From: Allium sativum
Lineage: Eukaryota; Streptophyta; Magnoliopsida; Asparagales; Amaryllidaceae
Assembly: GCA_030737875.1 (NCBI GenBank)
Contig: CM060918.1
Location: 774,312,552-774,376,551 of the forward strand
Length of the DNA: 64,000 nucleotides
Reading direction: 5' to 3'
Shown here: in pieces, positions 11,090 to 23,056 of the stretch
Numbering within the stretch: position 1 is the first letter of the stretch
How the letters are laid out: each line of letters opens with the position of its first letter
Notes under the pieces: model-generated
The model's database searches: none
Seen by the model: only the letters and a program-made list of their open reading frames with translations
What the model was told of the DNA's origin: nothing
Translations under genes and position numbers: made by a program

Positions 11090-12981
11090 ACTTAAGTCTT
11101 CTGCCCTTGATTTCTGAACCTTTGAACTGTACTTTGAATCATTCAAACAACCTCATTTGAATAGATTTGAAAAATAGTGTGCATATTGATAACTGCTTCA
11201 TTGTATATTTTTGGCTCCTTTTTGTTGTCTGAAATACTGATTTTCTGGAATTAATTCTTCCCGAGACTTTATACTTGCAAAAATTAATTTTCTGAAATCT
11301 GTGTACATTTGCATGAACTTATGTACCTCCTGTTGCTATACTCAAGTCATATGAACTGCTACTTTAATGTAGTTTATGCTCTGCTTGTATTCTTGCCTTG
11401 CACCCTATTTTGCCACTATTTCACTGACCAGTCGAATTGCACTTGAACTTTGAACACTTATGTTTGAACTGCACTTGTGCACTTTAAACTGTGCACTGTT
11501 AATCTATGTTGTTCACTGGAGTCACTTTTGAGCACCCCTTGACCATGAACTTGCTGTTGCGCTTTTAGTGGCTGAACCATTGTTCTTCCATTTGGTTGAT
11601 ATTGTACCATGCTATGTCGATCTTGTGAACATGTGTATAGGCTTGATCACCATCCATGTTTTTTGACTGCACTTGAAATGTTATGATGCTTGATCATGAT
11701 GTACTTGAGTGTTAGCTTGCTATGTTCAGCCCACTTGCAATGCACACTTGTTTGCTGAAATTTCTTGTATGCACTAGAGTTGTACCTTGGCTTGAGAAAT
11801 TGTATGGCCTGGTCTTTAATACTTGTAAACAGCTTTGAATTGTGCTCGGCCTATGTTGCATTGACTTGCTGACTTGGTCCAAACTTGTTGTGAATGACCA
11901 CATTTGTATCCATATACACTTACTTAACCTGCTTTCTGTCTTGTGCATGCTGATTCACTACATACATTTATTAGTGCCATCCCGTTGATCATTTGTGTGT
12001 TGCTGCATTGTTTTTGTGTGTTGCTGCTTGTAATGTGCTCGACCATTTTAGAAAATTATCAAAATATGTTGGCTTGGCCTTGTGCTCGATCACTTGCTAT
12101 GAAATTGTCCCATATTCCCCTGTACATATGTGTATATATACACAACAGTGTGTGTATACATATATCGTGCATGTTTAATTTATTTATCAGCAGACTGTTG
12201 CACTATGTTGTGGCTGTTCAGAATCAGCTAGTTTTGACGCTGGTTCTGATCAGCAAACTAGTGTGGTATGTTGAGGTTGACCAGTGGGTATCAGATGGAT
12301 AAATACAAATCAGATCAAGTCATGAAAAATGATGAGAAACACACCAGAAATATGAGGCAAATAAATTCAAAATTGAATGTATTCAGTTTTTATTTCTATT
12401 GCAGTGTACTCTGTGTGTGTGTTTATGTGTATGACAGGTGTTGATGACTGGACTGAATGAAGAATGTGAAGACAGAAGACTGAAGATAAGAAGATAGTGT
12501 GTAGTGTCAATGAATGTATGAATCTGAAACTGTATATGTGAGAGTGTCTGTATAAATATGAGTCAATGTGAAAATGTTTGTATATATGAATTGTATAGAG
12601 TGATGAGTGATGTAGTGAGGAGTTGATGTACAAAAAAAGAAAATTGTATTTATATTTGTAATAAACAAATTTGAATGAAATAAAATATTATTTCATTGTG
12701 TTCAAACAAATTTGTCTATCGTACTCAGTATATTTACAAGTACAAATTCATGTGAAGTGTTTAAATTGTGGAGTTATAAAGAGTTGTACTATTTTAGATT
12801 TTGAAATAAAATATTTAATTGAATTAATATATTGTGAACTGTGTATAATAGTACATTATTCAATAAATATTTATTTCTATGAAATGAAATATAAAATAGT
12901 ACAGTTACAAACACATTTAAATAATATTATATGTTTGTTATCATCGAACAAAAATCATACAACACATTGTTTTATCCAACA
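11090..12981 (-). repeat. 3' LTR of the Sirevirus-like element, partial
   Basis: It aligns with 17957-19880 along its whole length and ends in TTTATCCAACA, against GTATCCAACA in the right copy. The portion equal to 16925-17956 is missing here because the chromovirus is inserted. Short ORFs at 11712-12633 are repeated in the other LTR and look non-coding. Confidence 0.9.
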
Positions 12982-13217
12982 GTCTCCCCTTTTGATGATG
13001 ACAAACATATACAAGATTTTGAATGTGTTAACGTGAAATATATTACTCCCCCTATTTGTTTGCTCCCCCAACAACTGAACTCCCCCTATATATGTGGAAA
13101 ATATGAATAATGAAATCCAATTGACCATTCTCCCTCTAGATATTTAATTTCCAATCTTAAAATATTTTTGAATTAAATACTCATCAATCAAAATTTTGAC
13201 CATTCTCCCCCTTTTGT
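12982..13217 (-). other. Cluster of polypurine tracts
   Basis: On the minus strand, ATCAAAAGGGGAGAC abuts the 3' LTR. Further G-rich tracts follow near 13044-13051, 13062-13071, 13078-13088, 13124-13137 and 13201-13217 (the last reads AAAAGGGGGAGAATG). Repeated PPTs upstream of the 3' LTR are a known Sirevirus feature. Confidence 0.7.
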
Positions 13218-13469
13218 TATCATCAAAAGAATAATAGAAATTGAAATAATGACGAATATATGCCATAAATATAAATTCAAATTAAGAGAGAGAATATATA
13301 TCACAAATCCCATTTAATCAAACAAAAATCATAATAATCATTAAATCAGAAGCAAATTTCACTTTCAGAATGAATGGATTTACGATGGATTTTATAGAAT
13401 GAGGAGAGTTCAATAAAAATTGAATATTTGAATATGAATTTTGAAGATTTTGAATATGTTCAAAATGTG

Positions 13470-13664
13470 TTAAGCACTTGCTAACCACGCATAGCCCAAA
13501 GGTCTTTTAAATGGGGTTAGTAGTAACTTAAGTTTATCCTCTCTAATGAGTTCCATCCATGCATAGCCCAAAGGTCTTTTAAGTGAGAATGGAAGCATAT
13601 AGAGATTAAGGTAATTCACCCACGCATAACCGCGAGGGCTTTTAAATGGGACTGAATACCAAGG

Positions 13665-13703
<39 letters not shown>

Positions 13704-13778
13704 CTTTTCCTTTATTTTTATTTTCAAGATATTTTTTTTTCCAAAATAATTTGAACTCTCCAAATTAAATAAAACCAT
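13470..13778 (-). CDS. Small ORF with three GYAW peptide repeats, unrecognised
   Basis: The 102-codon ORF has the same sense as gag. Three related peptides, PFKSPRGYAW, LKRPLGYAW and PFKRPLGYAW, are encoded by DNA repeats spaced 72 and 63 bases apart, both multiples of three. The upstream half contains a run of Tyr-Ile codons that is only the TA microsatellite. I do not recognise the protein and no start context or domain supports expression. The repeats may be an untranslated tandem array that happens to stay in frame. Confidence 0.2.
13486..13650 (-). repeat. Three imperfect tandem repeats, 63-72 bp
   Basis: The unit core CATAGCCCAAAGGTCTTTTA occurs near 13490 and 13562, and in a diverged form near 13624 (CATAACCGCGAGGGCTTTTA). 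The repeats lie between gag and the 3' LTR of the copia element. Confidence 0.8.
13671..13700. repeat. (TA)15 microsatellite
   Basis: This is an uninterrupted TA run inside the copia internal region. Confidence 0.95.
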
Positions 13779-14887
13779 GATAATGATAGAAATATGGTAG
13801 ACATAGAAGATGGTCGTGAAATAAGCTCTAATTCAAAGATATTATAAACTACAATCATCATGAGATTTTTTTAAAAAATAACATCTCCTCTAGTTATGAA
13901 TTATACGATAGTCACAACTCATCACAACTTCATTAATCTATTAATAATTTTGATGAGTCCCAAAACAGTTCAAATCAATCAATAATTTCAATTTTTGAAT
14001 AAATAATCAAAAATAATTTTAAATTTGAAAATATCAATTTCATGAGGGGTTTTGAAAATATCAATGCAAGTTGAAAATCAGCTTTTCAAAAAATTAGTAG
14101 AATATGAAACTATCTAATATTTCTAATGCTGATTGCTCCTAGACAATTTTAAAACCACTTATATATTTAATTCAAATTGTCTATCGAATTTAAAGATATT
14201 TAATCACTGATTTTTCAATTCATCGTCCAGTCACCAAGATATTCAAATGAATCAAATCAGTTTCCTTATCAGAGCAGCACAGGATCAAGAATCACAAGTG
14301 AATTTTTCAGAGAATTTTTAAACAAGCACAAGAAACAGTCAACGATCAAATCTGAAGATAATTATTTGAAATCAATTGAAAAAACAATCAAATTTTATAA
14401 TCTAAGAAATTCAGCAATTAATTAAGAATGATTTCAGAATCAATATAATCAAGCCAAGTAAAAAAATGAAATTTTCACAACTAATCAATTATGGCTTTCA
14501 AGTATTCCACTGTATAGAGTTTAGATTTTTCAATATTTTCCAAAGTGAATAAGAGAAAACTCAAAACAGCAAAAATGTGTGAAATTCCATTTGCTTTCAA
14601 GAACATCATAAATTTTAAAATTCCAATTTACAGTGTTCAAGATATGCTAAAAAAATTTGCGGCCTTGTCAACAAAAAATCAGCATATAAAAAATAAAAAC
14701 TAAAAAGGAAATAAAATAAAATAAAAATACGAGTTTAGAGATCATACCTGACTTACCATAATCGATGTGAACCAATGAATCTCCAACTCAGAACTGATGG
14801 CTAGGGAATTCCAAATAATTCGATAATATGAATCAATTTGAATTTTATCTCTCTTAAGCACAGTTGTTCCTTAGCCTCCCTCGGTAC
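13779..14887 (-). other. Non-coding internal region of the copia element
   Basis: The segment downstream of gag is AT-rich with no ORF of note. Protease, integrase, RT and RNase H would be expected here in an autonomous element, and none can be found. Confidence 0.6.
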
Positions 14888-16877
14888 CTAAATGTTTATA
14901 GGATCGGGTGGTCTAACAAAAGTTGTTTTACCACTCTTATCTTCATTTACACGTTTTGGTACCCAAACTTGTTTATATAACAATCCATTATTATCTATTA
15001 AAGTACCTTTTGGAACCCAAATTCGTTTAGATTTATTCAAATTCATTTTTTTATTTTTTGGAATCCAAACATGTTTAAATGAATTGTTTTTAAACGCGTT
15101 ATCATTTCGTTTATGATTTAAAAACCCTTTGAAATTATTAGATTTCAAAATTTCCATTGGATCGTTTTCAAAGCCATATAAAGGATTTTTAAAATCATTA
15201 AAATTTAGCTTTTCAACTGGATGAAATCCAAAACCAAGTCCCTTTTTATTCTGAACAAAAAATTGGTTTTTTAACAACATATTCAACGATTTCTCTCCTT
15301 TAGAAAATTTAGTCAAAGTTGACCCAAGTCGTTGAATTTTAAATTTAAGATCGCTATTTTCTTTCATTAAATTTGAACAATGATTAATAGCGATTTTCCT
15401 CTTTTCAGCATCAGTTTGTTTTAAAACCAAATTTTCATTTTCAAGTGCTTTGATTTTAGCATTAGACTTAGAAATTTCAATTTCAAATTGTTTTCGCTTT
15501 TCAAAATCAAGTTTTTCAGATTCTCTAAGCTTTTTAATCTCCTTCACAAAATCACGACTTTCGTTCTTCAAATTCACGATTTCACTTTTAAGTAACTCAA
15601 AATCCGTTTTGAATTTCAAAAGGTCATTACTCAAAAATTGACATTTTTCGCATTTTGAAAGCGGCGAATTCTTAACTTCTTCAAGTTTTCTTTCTAAACT
15701 GTTATTTCCTTGAACTAGTTTTGACTTAACAAATTTCAATTTCATAACTTTTAGTTCAAGAGAATCAACTATTTTTGTGACATCGTGACACATTAAAATT
15801 AAATCTTTATAAGTAAAATTCGATACCTCACTTGAATCCTCTTCACTGCTTTCTGAATCAGATTGAGCTATAAGACACAAATTAGTTTCCTCTTCATCAC
15901 TTTCAGAAACTTCCTCTCCTTCCTCATCATCCCATGTAGCAGCAAAAGCCTTCTTCTGAACTTCTTCTTCTTTTTCATTTTTAAGCTGTGGGCAATTTGG
16001 TTCGATATGTCTGGGTTTCTTGCAATTGCAACAAAATACTTCATCGTCTGAACTTTCGGACTTGTTAGTTTTTGAATTCTTCTTTTGTGTCATGTAATTT
16101 CCTTTGGCCCACTTTCTCAAAACCATGGCTAGCTCTTCAGTGGGATCATCACCATCACTTTCAACAATATTATTTAGAGTGATCGTCTTTTTCTTTGATT
16201 CAAAATTCTTTCGTTCTTCTCTTGCTTTTAACTCCATCTCGTAAGTAATCAAATTTCTGATCAACTCTTCCATGCTTACTTTATTCAAATCTTTTGATTC
16301 TTGAATCGCCGTCACCTTAGCTTCAAAATTCATCGGTAGAACTCTCAATATTTTTCTAATCAATTCTACTTCGGTATAAGTTTTTCCAAGAGCTTTTGCA
16401 TTGTAGACTAGTGATGAGAAGCGTCCATACATCTCTTTTATATCTTCGTCTTTTTGCATAGAGAAATTTTCATATTCGTTGCTGAGTAGAGCGAGATGAG
16501 ATTCCTTAACTTGAGAAGTACCTTTGTGTGTGACCTCCAACGTATGCCATATTTCCTGTGCAGTTTCACAGTGAGAAATTCGATTAAATTCTGTTTTATC
16601 AAGAGCACAGATTAAAGCATTCATCACTTTGGCATTAGTTCAAAATAATTTTTTATCATTAGCATCCCACCTATCTTTTTTATTTAGGAATTTCAATACC
16701 ATTAACAATAACAGTGGGAGATCTATAACCCGTTTCAATAATATCCCACACATCATAATCGACTTAACTCAAATAAATTTTCATCCTAGCTTTCCAATAG
16801 GCATAATCTGTTCCATTAAACATTGGTGGCATAGCTATGGACTGACCCTCAGAAAAAGCATTATTAGACAGATTCAT
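14888..16877 (-). pseudogene. Copia-type Gag, damaged at its N-terminus
   Basis: The longest open part (16627 to 14888) gives 579 residues. Going left from ATG 16877 one reads MNLSNNAFSEGQSIAMPP, a typical copia Gag start, but there is a stop after ARMKIYLS, a one-base frameshift in an A-run near IPK, and a TGA before TNAKVMNALI. The open part has a UBN2-like Gag core (IWHTLEVTHKG to LITYEMELKAREER), one intact CCHC knuckle (CCNCKKPRHIEPNC, about residue 199 of the open part), an acidic stretch, a long coiled-coil-like Lys/Glu-rich region, and three motifs VWIPK, IWVPK and VWVPK near the C-terminus. It would form the particle shell. No protease follows. Confidence 0.85.
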
Positions 16878-16906
16878 GACTCTAGAGTTAAAATAAAATA
16901 AAAAAT

Positions 16907-16922
16907 ACCTGCTATGATACCA
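16907..16922 (-). other. Primer binding site, tRNA-iMet
   Basis: The minus strand reads TGGTATCATAGCAGGT, a near match to the initiator tRNA-Met complement with one change in the first 12 bases. It lies two bases from the LTR end TCCTACA. Confidence 0.88.
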
Positions 16923-16924
16923 CT

Positions 16925-19880
16925 TGTAGGATCTAAATTAACCCTAGAGGGAGGGTGAATAGGGTTTATCGCAGATTTTCGTAGAGTAATTAAATAATAA
17001 CAACACAGATAATAATCAGCGTAAATGCGGAAAATAAATAAAACACGGATATACTCAGCGTCGGCAAAACCCTACCTACTGCTGCATTCCCCAAGGTTTC
17101 TACTAGGAGTTAAAACAATCTCTATGCTCATAATCCTCTGTAAAGTCGCGACACTCACTCCCAACTGTTCTTAACCCTACGCTCAAAACCCTGCATTGGT
17201 TTTTATCCCTAAAACCAGATTTTCCCAAATTAAAAATCCCGTAATTCGTTCTTCTAGATTTTACAGACCTAGAAACTGTTCGTTTGTTTTTACAACACAA
17301 ATTAAAAAACAAAAGTAAATTAAAAATAGAAAAAAACTACGAGTTTAAGACTAAAGGGTCATCCCCTTTAATATTAGCTTGACCAAACATAAAGTAGGCC
17401 AGCCCATTTTGATCGTGTTGCACCCTCTTTTCATTTGTCCTAATTGCTTTCTTCATGGAATAAAAATGGCGACTCTGGAAAAGAAAAAACTAGGGTTTTC
17501 TCCAAATTCCCCAATTCGAAACCGGTTGCTTGATTAAATTGAATCAGTGATGCATTGAATCGTTGGATGCTTTCAGTGCTTTGATGGCTTCGCTCGATCG
17601 GTTTGGGATTGTTCTCTAGCGATCGAAACCCTGAAAATTTGTTAGTGATTTTGTCTTGAATTCTTTGAATTGTTCTTGTTGGATTTCGATGATCAATTGC
17701 CATTGATGATTGGTGTTTATATAGGATTTTAAATTCGAGATATATGCTCTGATTTTATGCTTACACTCGGTTTGATATGTGCGTGAATTTTAGGCTTATT
17801 GAGATCCTTGGCTTTGAATTGACGTGATTTTTGGTTTGAAATTCAACGCTTATTCTGGGTAATTCGATCCATATATACCCGTGGCTTTTGGAATTTGATT
17901 TGAGTTTGAAAATTTCAAAATTTCTTGAGTAACTTGCGTTTGATTTTATGTTTTGGACTTGAGTTTTCTACCCTTGATTTATGAACCTTTTGAACTGTAC
18001 TTTGAATCATTCAAACAACCTCATTTGAATAGATTTGAAAAATATTATGCATATTGATAACTGCTTCATTGTATATTTTTGGCTCCTTATTGTTGTTTGA
18101 AATACTGATTTTTTGGAATTAATTCTTCCTAAGATTTCATACTTGCCAAAATTAATTTTCTGAAATCTGTGTACATATGCATGAACTTATGTATCTCCTG
18201 CTGCTATACTCAAGTCATATGAACTGCTACTTGAATGTATTTTATGCTCTACTTGTATTCTTGCCTTGCACCCTGGTTTGTGCATATGTTTTTCCACTAT
18301 TTCAATGACCAGTCGAATTGCACTTGAACTTTGAACACTTATTTTTGAACTGCACTTGTGCACTTTGAACTGTGCACTGTTGATCTATGTTGTTCACCTG
18401 AGTCACTTTTGAGCACCAGTTAACCATGAACTTGATGTTGTGCTTTAAGTTGTTGAACCATTGTTCTTCCATTTGGTTGATATTGTACCATGCTGTGTCG
18501 ATCTTGTAAACATGTATGGGCTTGATCACCATCCATGTTTCTTGACTACACTTGAAATGTTGTGATGCTTGATCATGATATACTTGAGTGTTAGCTTGTT
18601 ATGTCCAGTCCACTTGCAATTCACACATGTTTGCTGAAATTTCTTGTATGCATCAGAGTTGTACCTTGGCTTGAGAAATTGTATGGCCCGGTCTTTGACA
18701 CTTGTAAACTGCTTTGATTTGTGCTCGTCCTATGTTGCATTGACTTGCTAACTTGGTCCAAACTTGTTATGAATGACCATATATGTATCCATATACACTT
18801 ACTTTATGAACCCGCTTTCTGTCTTCTGCATGCTGTTTCACTACATACATGTATTAGTGCCATCTCATTGATCATTTGTGTATTGCTGCATTGTTTTTGT
18901 GTGCTGCTGCTTGTAATGTGCTCCACCATTTTTGAAAATTATCCAAATATGTTGGCTTGGCGTTGTGCTCGATCACTTGCTATGAGATTGTCCCATGTTC
19001 TCCTGTACATATGTCGACATATACACAACAGTGTGTGTATACATATATCGTATACGTTTATATTATTTATCAGCAGACTGTTGCACAGTGTTGTGGCTGT
19101 TCAGAATCAGCTATTTTTGATGTTGGTTATGATCAGCAAACTAGTGTGGTATATTGAGGCTAATCAGTGGGTATTAGATGGATAAATACAAATCAGTCAA
19201 GTCATGAAAAATGATGAGAAACACACCAAAAATCTGAAGCAAATAAATTTAAAAATAAATTCAAATTTGCTTGTATTCAGTTTTTATTTCTATTGCAGTG
19301 TACTGTGTGTGTATTTCTGTATATGACAGGTGTAGATGACTGGACTGAATGAAGACTGTGAAGACAGAAGACTGAAGACTGAAGATAAGAAGATAGTGTG
19401 TAATGTCAATGAATGTATGAATCTGAAACTGTATATGTGAGAGTGTCTGTATAAATATGAGTCAATATGAAAATGTATGTATATATGAAATGTATAGAGT
19501 GATGAGTGATGTAGTGAGGAGCTGATGTACAGAAAAAGAAAATTGTACTGATATTTGTAATAAACAAATTGGAATGAAATAAAATATTATTTCATTATGT
19601 TCAAACAAATTTGTCTATCGTAATCAGTTTATTTACAAGTACAAAGTCATGCGAAGTGTTTAAATAGTGGAGTTATAAATAGTTGTACTATTTCAGATTT
19701 TGAAATAAAATATTTAATTGAATAAATATACTGTGAATTGTGTATAATAGTATATTATTCAATAAATATTTATTTCTATGAAATGAAATATAAAATAGTA
19801 TAGTTACAAACACATTTAAATAATATTATATGTTTGTTATGATCAAGCAAAAATCATACAACACATTGTTGTATCCAACA
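16925..19880 (-). repeat. 5' LTR of the Sirevirus-like element, full length
   Basis: The LTR is 2956 bp with sense ends TGTTGGATAC (at 19880) and GATCCTACA (at 16925). It is non-coding; the ORFs at 17103-17312, 17440-17703, 18302-18532 and 18721-19185 have no recognisable domain, and most recur as shadows in the left copy. Confidence 0.9.
17714..17723 (-). promoter_or_regulatory. Probable TATA box of the copia LTR
   Basis: The minus strand reads TATATAAACACC, a strong TATA match in the 5' LTR about 790 bases before the primer site. Confidence 0.5.
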
Positions 19881-20537
19881 GGAAACACATAAGATAGAAA
19901 TATAATAGAGAAAGTAGGGATAGGCATTACATAAGTGTATGTTTAGAAGTCAACAAAGCGCCAAGCCTTAACTCATCAACAAAATAATTAGAAAACAAAA
20001 ATTCATATACCTAAAACTCCAAGCTTAATCAAACAACAAAGTATAGAAAACATATTGAACGGTGATGTGGATAAAATACATTCGTAAATGAAAAGCATAC
20101 ATAAAAAGTAGACAGTAGAGAATCATTAAAATGATATGGAAGCATAAAGATACGATTTCAAAAAGGAAATCTAACGGACAAGTAAAATATGGAAGAGAAT
20201 TAGTAAAATGAATTTCATAAGTCATATTCTTCGTATGTAAATCACTGAATTCAAATTTATATGAACTACAATCAGACATGAGCATAACGATGTAACATGA
20301 TGATGAAAGAGGAGGGCTCATATATAGGATAAAGAAGAATGGGTTTTGCTATTTGGTGAGAAGTCTCTATTATCCAAAATTAATTTTGTCAGCTGGGGTT
20401 TTCAAGAAAAAAAGGCCAACTATACGTTTTTTATCTCAAAAATTAGGTAACTGAAAGTAAAGTAAGAAGGGGAAAAACATAAGTTCTTATCTCAGGAATC
20501 ATATACGTGGATATAACATTTTAATTGAATAATATTT
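19881..20537. other. AT-rich stretch, no supported gene
   Basis: The only ORF of size is 98 codons on the minus strand (20321 to 20025). It has a TATATATG box just upstream (near 20322) and a hydrophobic C-terminal half (LFEIVSLCFHIILMILYC). I recognise no family, and a chance ORF is likely. Confidence 0.4.
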
Positions 20538-21276
20538 AGGCTAATTCTATTCATACACCTATAATTACTTAACACACACCGTAAAATAAAATAAAATAGC
20601 ATACACCAAAAATTTCTTTTCATACACCATGTATTTCACAAAATTACCCATTTATATTTTCATCACCTTTCCTCTTTAACCTTATAACTAAATTACATAA
20701 AACTGGGAATTCATTACAATGTATTTGCCTAGAATAAAAAAAACTTTATTTTTTAACACTAGCACTTTAGATTATTTGATTATTTTATTTTTAAATCACT
20801 TTTAATTTTAGATGATGGAAATTTGAACTTATTTTTCTAAATATTAGAAAGTTAAACTAGTTAAATTTTGGTGTTAAATTTAAACATGACTAGATTTGAA
20901 TGAAAGATTGAAGAATTTTTAGTACTCTGTATAACATTAATTTTAACAGTTAGTTTTAAATTTAAATTTTTATAATTAATTAAAGTGAAAACTGTTAAAA
21001 TTGACTGTATATAAATGTTGCCCGTAATGATATGAATATATTTTAATCCTCAAAAGAAATATAAATTTAATTTAACCAGTGATATAAATTAATTTGTATT
21101 TTACTAATATTAGAAGAGAAATTATATGGAGTATATATAATGCAAACAACAGAGAATTGTATATGTTTTCATTCTTTAATATTGATTCCTTTTAATAAGG
21201 TCATTTCGGTTTGAAATTTTATTTTAAATCTGATGGTGTAAGTAAAACAATTTACAGTGTTTGAATAGAATTTGCC
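20538..21276. mobile_element. MITE-like element with long terminal inverted repeats
   Basis: The left end AGGCTAATTCTATTCA is mirrored at the right end as TGAATAGAATTTGCCT, and the similarity continues for about 43 bases with several mismatches. Flanking AATATTT (20531-20537) and AACATTT (21277-21283) look like a 7-base target duplication with one change. The interior of about 740 bp in total has no ORF. It is probably a non-autonomous DNA transposon; the superfamily is not settled by what I can see. Confidence 0.65.
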
Positions 21277-21283
21277 TAACATT

Positions 21284-22980
21284 TATTAGGGTAACATCAA
21301 ATTGCAATTTTTATTTCCATGGATGACCTATGTGCAATATGTTTGTTCAATTTACTAAGGAGAAAAATTCGAAGCAAAAACTCAGTACAAAAATGAGAAT
21401 ACATATCCTCACATAGTCTTTTATATATAGTAAAATAGATATACAAGTATAAGAATTTATGCTAATAATTATCGATGTAATATCGGATTGTTGGTATACC
21501 TTTGTTGTTACTAGTTAAAAAACTAAGATCGATATATAATAGAAGAGAGAATTTTAAAATTTAGTTCAGTTTGTAAATTAGATATGATTTGTGGGTGTAT
21601 AATATAGATTGACCACATTGTCTACAAAAAATCAATTCTAAATATTAATTACATAAAATTAAAATTATAATTATAATATTCAAAACAAAGGTCATCAAAA
21701 TCAGATTCAAATCATAAATGTCAAAAAAATAAATCAAAATGGGATTTAAGTCATAAATCATAGGTTTTCTTTAAAGAAAAAAAATAAAGTTTGGACATGC
21801 TTTGAAAAGGAATTTGATCAGAAACAGGATTCAGTTTGAAATGAGGTTCGAATCACAGGATTTTAAGATTTTTGACAAAATTATTTGAAAATCATATATA
21901 TTGGAAGGATGAAAATTCTCTTAGAATGACATATATAATGCCAAAATTTGGTTTTTTCTAAGTTTCAATACGGGAATCTTACAAAACATTTTATTTTATA
22001 TTGTAAAATTAGTTGCTTGCCTTAAGAAATCATATTTTCAATTTTGCAACCGAGAAGTTTGAGTTAAAAATTGAAGTAACCTGTGAAACCAAAATCTTAA
22101 AGTAGAAATAAAAACACTTAAAATATTTTGGGAGCATTTTATGTTTCTACCTTAAAAGTTATAGAATTCACGTTGTAAATATAAGTATGGTGTAATTTTG
22201 TTTGATGAATGGCAAAAAAGAAAATTCAGAAAAAAAGCATTTTTTATGAATAAGAATTCATACGAATTTTCCATCAACTCATTCACATAAGAAGAGTACA
22301 ACAATGGGAAAGCTTACAGATAGGGAAAAAAAAATATGCTTTCCTTCTGCAAGTGTATGATAAGCTTTACTAATGCCCCTTGAAACAAATAACTATAAGC
22401 AAAGACCTATGAATAATGGAAACAAAATATGTATATTTATGATTAAATAAAAATGATCATCCTTTTTACAGGTAGAATTACTACATTACTAATCAGTTTA
22501 AATATATATGCTATAAAAAAAACGAGTATCAAGCTAGAAATTTCGGATGCTTTATAAGAAAAAAGGAAATGAAATAGGTAAAAGGTTTTAAAATTTTGGG
22601 AATTCCATGAACCCTGATTATCTGATTTTCAACCTCAATTCGATTATTTAATAACCGATTTGAAGTTAAATCGTGAATTCCTTACGTATTTGCATTTCTA
22701 GGGTTAGTCGTGGATAAATTAGAACTTCGACCTAATTTCTCTTAAGAGTTTGAAGTTCGCTCATTTGTAGAACAAATTTCTCTGAGACTGAAGTTCAACT
22801 TTTTACCGATTCTCGTTAGAGATTATTTTATCCATGGTTTACTTTTAGGGTTTGGATTTCAAAAGTTGTCTAATTAATCTTAGTGATTAGTCCTTTCTTC
22901 CATTACTGAAGATCCTTCTTATACATGTATTTTATCATTATGATATACGAAGGGTTTCGGTTAGTGCGAAAGGTTTTCTT
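21284..22980. other. AT-rich DNA, nothing recognised
   Basis: There is no ORF of note, no RNA gene and no clear repeat. This is probably old decayed insertion DNA. Confidence 0.5.
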
Positions 22981-23056
22981 TTTGTATCTTTATAAATGTA
23001 TTCCTCTACCACCTCATGTTTTATAACCGGAATAACATAGCCTTGCTGCAATATGG

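Larger units (their letters stand above)
11090..19880 (-). mobile_element. Sirevirus-like Ty1/copia element, gag only, partial
   Basis: Direct repeats 11090-12981 and 17957-19880 are the LTRs. The sense strand is minus, shown by the primer site at 16907-16922 and the polypurine tract at 12982. The internal part holds a damaged gag (14888-16877) and about 1.9 kb of non-coding DNA with several polypurine tracts, but no integrase, RT or RNase H, so it is non-autonomous. A long gag with a copia-type UBN2-like core and repeated purine tracts are Sirevirus traits. Its left LTR is cut at 11089/11090 by the chromovirus; the rest lies left of the window. GGAAA (19881-19885) is the expected right target duplication. 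Confidence 0.85.

Noticed and set aside
18721..19185. 154-codon plus-strand ORF in the Sirevirus LTR
   Set aside because: It is antisense LTR sequence; the matching region at 11820-12302 carries a shorter and altered version, and no domain is visible.
20025..20321. 98-codon minus-strand ORF with a nearby TATA-like box as a small gene
   Set aside because: No recognisable family or signal peptide, and AT-rich DNA gives such ORFs and TATA words by chance.
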